The position numbers and the translations under genes are program-made. From contig DAOUOU010000066.1 of NCBI GenBank assembly GCA_030626465.1, forward strand, positions 1-12,882: a DNA stretch of 12,882 bases, in the 5' to 3' direction. This document shows positions 1 through 6,700 of the stretch, one piece after another. This stretch comes from Bacteroidales bacterium. Lineage in GTDB: Bacteria; Bacteroidota; Bacteroidia; Bacteroidales; UBA10428. Under the pieces are notes generated by a model, which was not told where the DNA came from, ran no database searches, and saw only the letters and a list, made by a program, of their open reading frames with translations. The stretch's first letter is position 1; every line of letters begins with the position of its first letter.

Positions 1-66
1 GTGTTCCTAGTTATAGGTTATCGATTACTGATTAATAACTGTTAAAACATCTTACAGGTTAGTTTT

Positions 67-510
67 TCAGGAATACTTGTTGTCTGGAAATTGTTGCCGC
101 AGGATCTTATGGTATTTCTGCGCCATTTTTTTATCACCCATTTGCTCGTAACAATAAATAATATTCATTAATGCCATTTCAGAATAGGAGAGTTGTGAGG
201 TACTGAATAAAATGAAAGCCCTGTATTGGTCAACCCAGGCATTTTTCTGAAAATACTCATAGCTTTTTTGAAATGAGAGAATGGCTCCGTGCAGTTCTCC
301 TTTTTTCAGATAAAAAATTCCCTTGCGGTGCCATTTTGGAATCAGTACTTTAAGATAAATTGATAACAGGAAGTAAAGGGATACACCCAGAAGAAGATAA
401 TGAGATACATTTAAGAAATTTAGAATGAAGATTATAAAAATTAGAATTGCAATCTGTGGTATAAAATAAGTATAGTTAGTGTTGCGTATTACAGGAATTT
501 TTTTTGCCAC
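67..510 (-). CDS. Small membrane protein, two TM helices plus TPR-like tail
   Basis: A 147-residue protein that I cannot assign to a named family. Two hydrophobic segments lie near the N-terminus (about residues 13-35 and 38-58). They are followed by a basic stretch (PKWHRKG) and a soluble tail of about 85 residues. The tail reads as helical repeats of the TPR type: an A-helix-like segment GIFYLKKGELHGAILSFQKS, then a second one near ALMNIIYCYEQMGDKKMAQK. The basic residues after the second helix suggest that the tail is cytoplasmic. The start codon is GTG at 510-508, the only one that keeps the MAKKIP N-terminus, and a TAnnTTTG match lies about 20 bases upstream. The gene follows hvfC after a 77-base gap, so it could be a distal member of that operon or an independent unit. 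TPR tails usually bind other proteins; the partner is unknown. Confidence 0.7.
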   Translation of the reverse strand: MAKKIPVIRNTNYTYFIPQIAILIFIIFILNFLNVSHYLLLGVSLYFLLSIYLKVLIPKWHRKGIFYLKKGELHGAILSFQKSYEYFQKNAWVDQYRAFILFSTSQLSYSEMALMNIIYCYEQMGDKKMAQKYHKILRQQFPDNKYS

Positions 511-529
511 CCTGAAAATTTTAGCTTAC

Positions 530-537
530 CAAAGATA
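530..537 (-). promoter_or_regulatory. Candidate -7 promoter element for the 147-aa membrane protein gene
   Basis: On the minus strand the sequence reads TATCTTTG, an exact match to the Bacteroidota -7 consensus TAnnTTTG, ending 19 bases before the GTG start. A TTTG lies 15 bases upstream, closer than the usual spacing of about 17-23, so the -33 assignment is weak. If real, the gene is transcribed apart from hvfC, with a leader of about 15 bases. Confidence 0.35.
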
Positions 538-587
538 TTTAAAAATGATTTACAAACAGGCAGGATAGAATAATTAAATGATTACAA

Positions 588-1340
588 TTACTGTTTGAGA
601 AATCCTAAAATAAATCTTTGATCCATAAGATCTTTAATGAAAATTTTGATCGCAGTTTTAAGCTGGGTGATATCTTCAATGCTGAATCTATCGATACTAT
701 TCTGAAGTATTTTCTCCAGGGAGTGTTTTTCTTTTACCATGTTCTCAATTAAAAATGCATGCAAGACGCTGAGATTGAGAAAACGAACAGCCCCTGTATC
801 TCGATTACGAAAAGCCAGAACAAAATAATCTCCTTTTTTTTGTTCTGCTGCTCTTACCGGGTCCAGGTGAACAGGATAAGATAACTTTATTATTTCAAAA
901 TCGGGATTAATAACCAGATGCGATGTAAATAAGTCTCCCTGTATTTGTGTTTCTGGTGCTGTTCTGTCTGGCATTGTATGCACCTTTATCTCAATCCATT
1001 CAAGAAGCAGTAAATCAATTAACCAGGGCATATTGTATTTTTCAACCCAATCGCTTGTTTTTGCATATTCGTAAAATTCACCCGGTAGTTTCCAGATTTG
1101 TGAGGTTTGTGCATGATGCCGACTAAAAAATTCATCAATCAACTGAACAAACTTCACCTTACCAATAACATCAATTACTATAGGGAAAGCCTGAAACAAA
1201 TTGTTTTTAACTACATTAAAAACCAGCCGTCTATAGTGTTTTACGTGTTTTTTGTTTATACCTGGTATGTCAGGGAGTATTCCCGTTTTGCAATAATCCC
1301 CAAGCTTTGTCTGTATATGTCTGGTTTCAGGCAACAGCAT
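588..1340 (-). CDS. hvfC: HvfC/BufC-like DUF2063 RiPP maturation partner
   Basis: A 250-residue protein of the DUF2063 family, the standard partner of DUF692 MNIO enzymes in HvfBC, BufBC and MbnBC-like pairs. In those systems it forms a complex with the oxidase and helps it capture the precursor peptide. The N-terminal third shows the DUF2063 pattern: a YRRLVFNVVKNNLFQAFP stretch, then the helix ending DEFFSRHHAQTSQIWKLPGE, where HH and the following LPGEF are typical. The C-terminal part (about 140-250) is a mixed strand/helix domain ending in a helical bundle. Its start overlaps the end of hvfB by 14 bases in another frame, which suggests translational coupling and a fixed enzyme-to-partner ratio. 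Length is normal for the family. No membrane segment or signal peptide is visible, so it should be cytoplasmic. Family assignment is from recognised sequence pattern, not a search. Confidence 0.85.
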   Translation of the reverse strand: MLLPETRHIQTKLGDYCKTGILPDIPGINKKHVKHYRRLVFNVVKNNLFQAFPIVIDVIGKVKFVQLIDEFFSRHHAQTSQIWKLPGEFYEYAKTSDWVEKYNMPWLIDLLLLEWIEIKVHTMPDRTAPETQIQGDLFTSHLVINPDFEIIKLSYPVHLDPVRAAEQKKGDYFVLAFRNRDTGAVRFLNLSVLHAFLIENMVKEKHSLEKILQNSIDRFSIEDITQLKTAIKIFIKDLMDQRFILGFLKQ

Positions 1341-2163
1341 GATGTTGATTTATCCAGTTTTTTGAACATATTCTGTCGATAGTTGCTAACTCAACCTGCA
1401 GTTTTTCAATGTCATTGAAATTATAATCGCGTTCAAGAAGCACAGGTACTGGTTTTATCATTTGAGTCGTAAAGTCGAACAGATCATAAACAGGATCAAT
1501 GATATCTTCACCATGCGTATCTATGATTAAATCCGGTTCAATCTGAAGATGACCGGCCATGTGAATATATGCAACCCTGTCGAGTGGCATTTTACGAAGG
1601 AATGATTTTGCATCGTACTTGTGGTTAAATGCATTAACATATACATTATTCACATCCAGCAGCATATTGCAACCTGATTCTGTGATTATTCGTGAAACAA
1701 ATTCGGCTTCGCTCATCTCTGCAGCAACCGGCGTATAGTAGGATACATTTTCCAGGGCTATGGGTCTTCCCAGAAAATCCTGAACCCGTTTTATACGATC
1801 TACTATATGATTAAGCGCATCTTCTCTGAAAGGAATAGGCAGCAGATCATATAAATGTGCATTCCCTGATTTGGTATAGCTCAAATGCTCCGAGTAGACC
1901 TCCACTTTATATTCATCAATGAAATTTTTAATTTTTTTAAGAAATTCCCAGTCGATATCCTCCGGACTACCAATGGAAAGCGACAGACCATGGCAGGTTA
2001 CAGGATAGATTGATGCAGCTTCATTCAGCTTCTTTTTCCAATATCCCCCCATATCAATCCAGTTTTCGGGAGCAAGCTCAATAAAGGAAGGTTTAACTAT
2101 TTCGCCCTGAATAATTTCATTAGCAATATCGCGTCTGAATCCTATACCAGCATATTTTTTCAT
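1327..2163 (-). CDS. hvfB: HvfB/BufB-like DUF692 MNIO-type RiPP maturase
   Basis: A 278-residue DUF692 protein: a TIM-barrel, multinuclear non-heme iron-dependent oxidase (MNIO). Members oxidise cysteines of a precursor peptide to oxazolone/thioamide or thiooxazole-type groups using iron and O2. The expected metal ligands are visible in order: CHG (His58), SEH (Glu92, His93), ENVS (Glu138, Asn139), DVNN (Asp170, Asn172), IHMAGH (His201, His205), DTHGE (Asp215, His217) and LLERD (Glu244). No key ligand appears lost, so the enzyme should be active. The likely substrate is the EGKCG-containing peptide encoded 93 bases upstream; the partner is the overlapping hvfC product. The start at 2163 gives the family-typical KYAGIGFR N-terminus. 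The intergenic hairpin ahead of it may lower its expression relative to the precursor. It should act in the cytoplasm before peptide export. Confidence 0.92.
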   Translation of the reverse strand: MKKYAGIGFRRDIANEIIQGEIVKPSFIELAPENWIDMGGYWKKKLNEAASIYPVTCHGLSLSIGSPEDIDWEFLKKIKNFIDEYKVEVYSEHLSYTKSGNAHLYDLLPIPFREDALNHIVDRIKRVQDFLGRPIALENVSYYTPVAAEMSEAEFVSRIITESGCNMLLDVNNVYVNAFNHKYDAKSFLRKMPLDRVAYIHMAGHLQIEPDLIIDTHGEDIIDPVYDLFDFTTQMIKPVPVLLERDYNFNDIEKLQVELATIDRICSKNWINQHHAVA

Positions 2164-2179
2164 AGCAGTTTATATTTTA

Positions 2180-2228
2180 AGGATGCCCGCTAAATTCACA
2201 CCTGCATATCAACTGTTGCGGACATCCT
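2180..2228 (-). promoter_or_regulatory. Intercistronic mRNA hairpin between hvfA and hvfB
   Basis: On the transcribed minus strand, AGGATGTCCGC (2228-2218) pairs with GCGGGCATCCT (2190-2180), giving an 11-bp stem with one U-G wobble and a 27-base loop. On the plus strand the same position would be a C-A mismatch, which argues for structure in minus-strand RNA. It lies 28 bases after the hvfA stop and ends 16 bases before the hvfB start. It is followed by TAAAATATAAAC rather than a U-run, so it is not a standard terminator. It more likely acts as a 3'-end stabiliser or partial attenuator that keeps precursor mRNA above enzyme mRNA, as in many peptide operons. Function is inferred. Confidence 0.6.
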
Positions 2229-2256
2229 ACCCTAAAACCCACGTTAATTAAAGCCT

Positions 2257-2646
2257 TTATTTATCTTCTTTTTTTGATTCACTTTCTTCACCACCACATT
2301 TTCCTTCACCACACTTTGACTCATCGGTTTTGCTTTCTTTGGCTTTTTCACCTTTTTCAACTTTTCCTTCCTTTTCATTTTCTTTATCACCACCGCATTT
2401 TCCTTCGCCGCACTTTAGCTCACTAAATTTTAGCGTGTTTTCGCTATTGATTCTATCAATGGCATTTGATGAAATCCTGTTCAGGTCCAAAAGCTCTGTT
2501 CGAAGTTCTGCACCACTACCAAGAGATGTGTAATCAAGCAGATCACTTGAATTAACATTTGCTGCACTGAGGTTCAAAGCAGTTCCACCTACTAGTATAC
2601 CTGCAAGAAGTGCAGTTGATTTTACCTTAGATTTTTTTGTTCTCAT
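2257..2646 (-). CDS. hvfA: HvfA-type RiPP metallophore precursor, two KCGEGKCGG blocks
   Basis: A 129-residue secreted precursor. Residues 1-29 form a Sec-type signal peptide: a basic start (MRTKKSKVKS), a hydrophobic core (TALLAGILVGGTAL) and a likely cleavage site after Ser-Ala-Ala near 27-29. Residues 30-78 are a short conserved-looking region with LGSGAELRTELL. The rest is low-complexity Glu/Lys/Gly/Ser with the only four cysteines, in two identical blocks KCGEGKCGG at 78-86 and 111-119 (Cys79, 84, 112, 117). EGKCG is the motif that MNIO enzymes modify in HvfA/bufferin peptides, which bind copper in studied relatives. The modified peptide should be exported through Sec and act in the periplasm or outside, with the signal peptide doubling as leader. 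Genes for the maturase and its partner follow, and an ECF-type promoter candidate precedes it. Which metal it binds here cannot be read from the sequence. Confidence 0.88.
   Translation of the reverse strand: MRTKKSKVKSTALLAGILVGGTALNLSAANVNSSDLLDYTSLGSGAELRTELLDLNRISSNAIDRINSENTLKFSELKCGEGKCGGDKENEKEGKVEKGEKAKESKTDESKCGEGKCGGEESESKKEDK
2291..2416 (-). repeat. Diverged 27-base direct repeat encoding the KCGEGKCGG blocks
   Basis: Two 27-base copies, 2291-2317 and 2390-2416, are 99 bases apart and match at 24 of 27 positions. All three differences are third-position synonymous changes (TGT/TGC twice, GGT/GGC once), so the nine-residue block is identical in both. This fits an old internal duplication held by selection on the protein. 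Confidence 0.8.
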
Positions 2647-2688
2647 AATATAATTATTATTTTAATTTAGATTAAATATAAATAATAA

Positions 2689-2714
2689 GACGAAGAATTT
2701 ACTCTTTCCTTACA
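2689..2714 (-). promoter_or_regulatory. Candidate ECF sigma promoter of hvfA
   Basis: On the minus strand TGTAAG (2714-2709) is followed after exactly 16 bases by CGTC (2692-2689). This is close to the common ECF architecture of a TGtAAC/GGAAC-like -35 and a CGTC -10 with a 16-base spacer. The start codon lies 42 bases beyond the -10, giving a leader of roughly 35 bases. It sits in the 87-base gap between the anti-sigma gene and hvfA, where a promoter for the RiPP cassette would be expected. I did not find the same pair upstream of the sigma gene. Confidence 0.5.
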
Positions 2715-2733
2715 AATTTTTTACAAAAAAAAA

Positions 2734-3042
2734 TTAAGGTGATTGAATTGTATTGGAAATCAGTTTCTGAAGATTGGATTTTTCGCCTGGAGACAAGCGG
2801 AAAGAAATTGCATTCTGTTTGTATGCTTTTGATGCATGATGCCGAAGCGTATTGGTAAGTAATCTTGTCTGGTAGTAATATTTCCTGCAATGCTTACAAG
2901 CAGCAAGATGCATTTGTAAATTCATCCTGTCCTTAAGATTAACTCCTTCCACAATATTTTTTGTAGCCATATAGGTGGCCTCCTCACAGGTAAGCATCAT
3001 TTTACGCATGTATACCAATAATCTTCTCTTTACGTTTGTCAT
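2734..3042 (-). CDS. Soluble zinc-finger (ZAS/zf-HC2) anti-sigma factor
   Basis: A 102-residue protein with the ZAS signature of zinc-binding anti-sigma factors: an N-terminal LTCEEATYMATK helix with Cys19, then His45-x3-Cys49-x2-Cys52 in HLAACKHC. In this family the small domain holds the cognate sigma factor inactive, and in several members cysteine oxidation or metal loss releases it. No transmembrane helix follows, so it should be cytoplasmic and sense an internal signal. It begins 7 bases after the sigma gene stop, a standard sigma/anti-sigma pair. The start is uncertain: homologues usually begin just before LTC, so Met15 or Met16 (about 3000-2995) could be the true start, and the first 14 residues an extension. 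The C-terminal 45 residues are basic and helical with no recognised domain. Confidence 0.85.
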   Translation of the reverse strand: MTNVKRRLLVYMRKMMLTCEEATYMATKNIVEGVNLKDRMNLQMHLAACKHCRKYYYQTRLLTNTLRHHASKAYKQNAISFRLSPGEKSNLQKLISNTIQSP

Positions 3043-3049
3043 CCCCTAA

Positions 3050-3649
3050 TTATTTTAGCCAGTTTTTTTCTACACAATCCCGTAACCGGAGTTTAGCCCT
3101 ATGAAGTATTACCCATAGATTTGACGCAGTAATTTCCAGTTCCTTACAAACATCATCCGAAGATAATTCTTCTACAATCCTAAGTGTAAATACAGCCGCC
3201 CATTTCTCTGGCAAAACAGAAATACATTTTCGTATGATCTCTCCAAGCTCTTTATTTTCCAAAGAATCACCTGTAGTTAAGTGCCAGTCCTGAGGAACTC
3301 TTTGGATCATCCAACTTCCTTGCATATCTCCTGTGTCATAAAATGGCAGATCCTCTTTTCCATCATTGAAATTCTTATCCAATATATTATGTTCTTTCTT
3401 TCTGCTGCTTTTGCGGTAATGGTCGATGATTTTTCTTTTCAGAATAGAAATAAGCCATGTTTTCTCGCTGCTTCTGCCCTCAAAAGAAGAGATAGCGGAG
3501 AGAGCAGCAAGGAAAGTATCCTGGATCAGATCATATGCAAGTTGCTCATCGTTTACTCTCGAGTATGCATAATTGTATAAATAATCACTATAAAGTTCCA
3601 CCCAGTTGTTGGGAGAAATTGACTGTTTATCTGGATTATCTTTACTCAT
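3050..3649 (-). CDS. ECF-type RNA polymerase sigma factor
   Basis: A 199-residue sigma-70 family factor of ECF layout, with regions 2 and 4 only. Region 2 spans about residues 16-82: LYNYAYSRVNDEQLAYDLIQ, then DTFLAAL, the FEGRSSEKTWLISILK stretch and IIDHYRK. Region 4 spans about 140-195: CISVLPEKWAAVFTLRIVEE, SSDDVCKELEITASNLWVIL and HRAKLRLRDC. The NLWVILHRAKLRLR helix and the final W resemble the TIGR02943 subfamily, whose genes are usually paired with a small zf-HC2 protein, as here. It probably directs RNA polymerase to the promoter ahead of hvfA when the anti-sigma factor lets go. This link is inferred from gene order and the promoter-like motif. The gene is divergent from addA across a 108-base gap. 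Confidence 0.9.
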   Translation of the reverse strand: MSKDNPDKQSISPNNWVELYSDYLYNYAYSRVNDEQLAYDLIQDTFLAALSAISSFEGRSSEKTWLISILKRKIIDHYRKSSRKKEHNILDKNFNDGKEDLPFYDTGDMQGSWMIQRVPQDWHLTTGDSLENKELGEIIRKCISVLPEKWAAVFTLRIVEELSSDDVCKELEITASNLWVILHRAKLRLRDCVEKNWLK

Positions 3650-3655
3650 TATGCG

Positions 3656-3670
3656 ATTGGTTGCACCAAT
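3656..3670. promoter_or_regulatory. 15-base inverted repeat in the sigma gene leader
   Basis: ATTGGT-TGC-ACCAAT is a perfect 6-bp dyad with a 3-base centre, ending 6 bases upstream of the sigma factor start codon. It could be an operator or, in the sigma mRNA, a small hairpin at the ribosome entry site. It is the only such dyad in the divergent region. Function is unknown. Confidence 0.4.
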
Positions 3671-3729
3671 TACTTTTCAATATTATAAAATAGCTCAAAC
3701 TTCAGGAAATTTTTTGAGTTTAAATGACG

Positions 3730-3737
3730 TATTTTTG
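3730..3737 (+). promoter_or_regulatory. Candidate -7 promoter element for the addA operon
   Basis: TATTTTTG matches TAnnTTTG exactly and ends 20 bases before the addA start codon. A TTTG at 3713-3716 is only 13 bases upstream, too close for a standard -33 element, so the assignment rests on the -7 box alone. Confidence 0.3.
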
Positions 3738-3757
3738 AAACCGATCAAATTATTTAT

Positions 3758-6700
3758 ATGACCAACATCAGAGTTATTCGGGCTTCAGCCGGATCAGGAA
3801 AAACATACTCTCTTATTCAATTTTTTCTCGAATTGCTGATAACAGAATCAACAGATTATTTTAAAAACATACTGGCAGTAACCTTCACGAACAAAGCAAC
3901 AGAAGAGATGAAGCGACGTATCATTGAGCAGTTAAGCATACTGTCAAAGGGAAAAAGCTCAAACTACCTTTTAAAATTGAAGGAAGTCAGTAGTTTCAGT
4001 GAGGATCATATCAGAAATAAAGCATCGGCAATTCTTCAAAACTTACTTCACGATTATTCATGGTTCAGCGTAGAAACCATTGATACTTTTTTTCAGCGCA
4101 TAATAAGAGCGTTTACGCGTGAGTTGGGTATTCCGGGAAACTATACTATTGAAATTGAGACAAGATCAATTGTACAATACGCAGTCGATTCATTAATTGA
4201 TTCATTAAATGATGATCAGGATCTGTTAAAGTGGTTATTGGATTTTTCTGAGGAAAGAATCCTTGAAGGAAAATCGTGGGATATTAGAAAAGATCTGCTT
4301 CAGTTAGGGGGCGAATTATTTAAGGAAGAATTTTCATCATCATCAGACCTGGTATTTAAGGCAATTTCTGACAGGAAGAGTCTTAATTCTTTTCGTAATG
4401 ATTTATTCAAGATTGTAACCGAAACAGAAGCCCAACTGATAAAATTTGGTGAATCAGGTACCAGGCTTATATCTGATAATGGTTTGGAAGATTCTGATTT
4501 TTATCAGAAAGGAAAGGGGATAGGGGTTTATCTGAGGAAGCTACAAAACAAAACCATTGAACTACCTAACAGCTATGTTACCAAATTACTGGATGGTCCG
4601 GAATATTGGCCTTCCGGCACTTCCTTGAACAAAGAACTCGTGGTTTTTGTTGCCAGAGAAAATTTACTGCCCCTACTAAATAAAATAGTCACCTGTCTTG
4701 ACGAGAAAATAGTCAGGTATAACACGGCAAAGGAAATATTAAAAAATATTCATACTCTGGGAATATTATCAGACCTGTCCAACAAAATCTCTCAGTACAG
4801 GATACAGCGCAACACATTTCTGTTAAGTGATTCGGGAGTTCTTATATACAAAATAATTGATGGCAATGAGGCACCATTTATCTACGAAAAAATGGGCAAC
4901 AGATACAATCATTTTCTGATAGATGAATTTCAGGATACTTCGACCTTGCAATGGAGTAACTTCAAACCCTTAATCCGTAATAGTCTTTCAGAAGGTTACA
5001 ATTGTCTGCTTGTTGGAGATGTAAAACAATCGATTTACAGATGGAGAAACAGCAACTGGGAAATCCTGGCTGAGCAAATTAGCAAGGATTTTCAGAAAGA
5101 ACTTATTCAATTTGAGACGCTTGAAAAAAACTGGAGGAGCCAAAGAAATATTGTAGAATTCAATAATAATGTCTTTCCGGCAGCCCTTGATATTATCTGG
5201 AAAGATTTTGTTGCAAATGCGAAAGAATATTTGGATTCAAGGCCGGGTATGAAAAATTTATTATCAAATATTTACACGGGCTTAGAACAAGCCATACCTG
5301 ATTCGGATGGTAAGGGCAATATTAAAATCAGGCCTTTATCCAAACAGGAAGTTCATGAGAACATTGATCATTTACTGGAATTTTTTTTTAATGATATTGA
5401 TGAACTTTTACAGGCAGGGTATTCAGCAGGTGATATAGCAGTACTTGTGAGGGGGAAAAAGGAAGGAAGAATTCTGGCAGATCACCTGATCCGGCAAAAT
5501 GCTGAGGGCAGATTTTCAAGGAGAATAAATGTAATTTCAGACGAATCTTTATTCCTGTCAGCCTCTAATGTCGTGAATCTTATTATCTCGGCAATGCAAT
5601 ATTTTGTCAGACCGGATGATGATATAAACAGGGGCAGATTTATCGCATGCTTTGTCGCTCATCAGAAAAAATTAAGCGAAGACATCGAATTGGAAGACCT
5701 GGAATTCATTTCCGGAATAAGCTCGAAGGAAAAAATAATCAATTCATTTTCTGATGAGTTTTCAGAAAATATTGACTCATTAATAGCATTGCCTTTGTAT
5801 GAACTTGCTGAACACCTGGTGATGATTTTCAAGGCCGATACCATCAAACCTGAAATTCCTTATGTCCATGCCTTCCTCGATCTGGTTCATGATTATACTC
5901 AGTCTAATCCTGCAGACCTTGAAAAATTTCTGGATTACTGGGAAGAGGATGGCAATAGCAAATCGGTTCCGGCAGCTGAATCTCAGAATGCCATTCGTAT
6001 TCTCACAATTCATAAAGCCAAGGGACTTGAATTCAAAGCTGTTGTAGTACCTTTTTGTAACTGGAACATTGACCAGAAGCCAAATACTATTCTCTGGATG
6101 AAATCTTTCGATATAGACTTTCAGTATTTACCCCTGATACCGGTTCATTATACCAGGGGATTGAAAAATACGATGTTTGCTGAGGAGTTTTATTACGAGA
6201 TGTTAAAATCATATATTGATAATCTTAATTTATTGTATGTTACTTTCACAAGGGCAATAGAGACTTTAATAGTGTATCCGATCTACAATGAATCAAGAAG
6301 CAGTGACGGGAAGATAACAACGGTAGGAGATCTGATTTATAACGTCATCACAAATAAAAGGACAGCTTATTTTTCAGAGTGTTTTGATGAGAAACGCAGG
6401 GTGCTGGAGATCGGTAAACCAGAAATACATCCCCTTGATGATTACTTTGAGACTGATGAAACGTTCATTTCAACATCTCCAGGCCAGCCTGCTCTTGAAA
6501 AATTGTTCTTCAATCCTCTGGGTTTTGAATACCTTTCCGACAACTATAAGGAATTTCAGACTAGAATAAGTAAGGGGAAAATAGTACACGATATTCTTGC
6601 ACAAATTACTTTGACTGACGAAATTGAACAAGTCACGAACAATGCCATCTACCAGGGATTGATTTCGAAAGAAGAAGCAAATGAATTGATTATTCATATA

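Noticed and set aside
1..66. Short palindrome CCTAGTTATAGG and AT-rich sequence at the left edge
   Set aside because: Arms of four bases are expected by chance in AT-rich DNA, and no gene or RNA could be supported in this stretch.
1107..1382. Plus-strand open frame of 91 codons
   Set aside because: It lies opposite hvfC and the hvfB end, both of which have clear family motifs; its translation has no recognisable pattern.
2330..2533. Plus-strand open frame of 67 codons rich in Ser, Phe and Pro
   Set aside because: It is the antisense of the Glu/Lys/Gly-rich hvfA tail; the composition is explained by the complementary codons.
2708..2739. AT-rich dyad CCTTA...TAAGG with A/T runs after the anti-sigma stop, considered as a terminator
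   Set aside because: The stem is weak, the U-run precedes rather than follows it, and it overlaps the better-supported ECF -35 box. A loose transcript barrier is possible but not supported.
2699..2890. Minus-strand open frame overlapping the anti-sigma gene
   Set aside because: It is a different frame of the anti-sigma gene and runs into its non-coding trailer; no signature.
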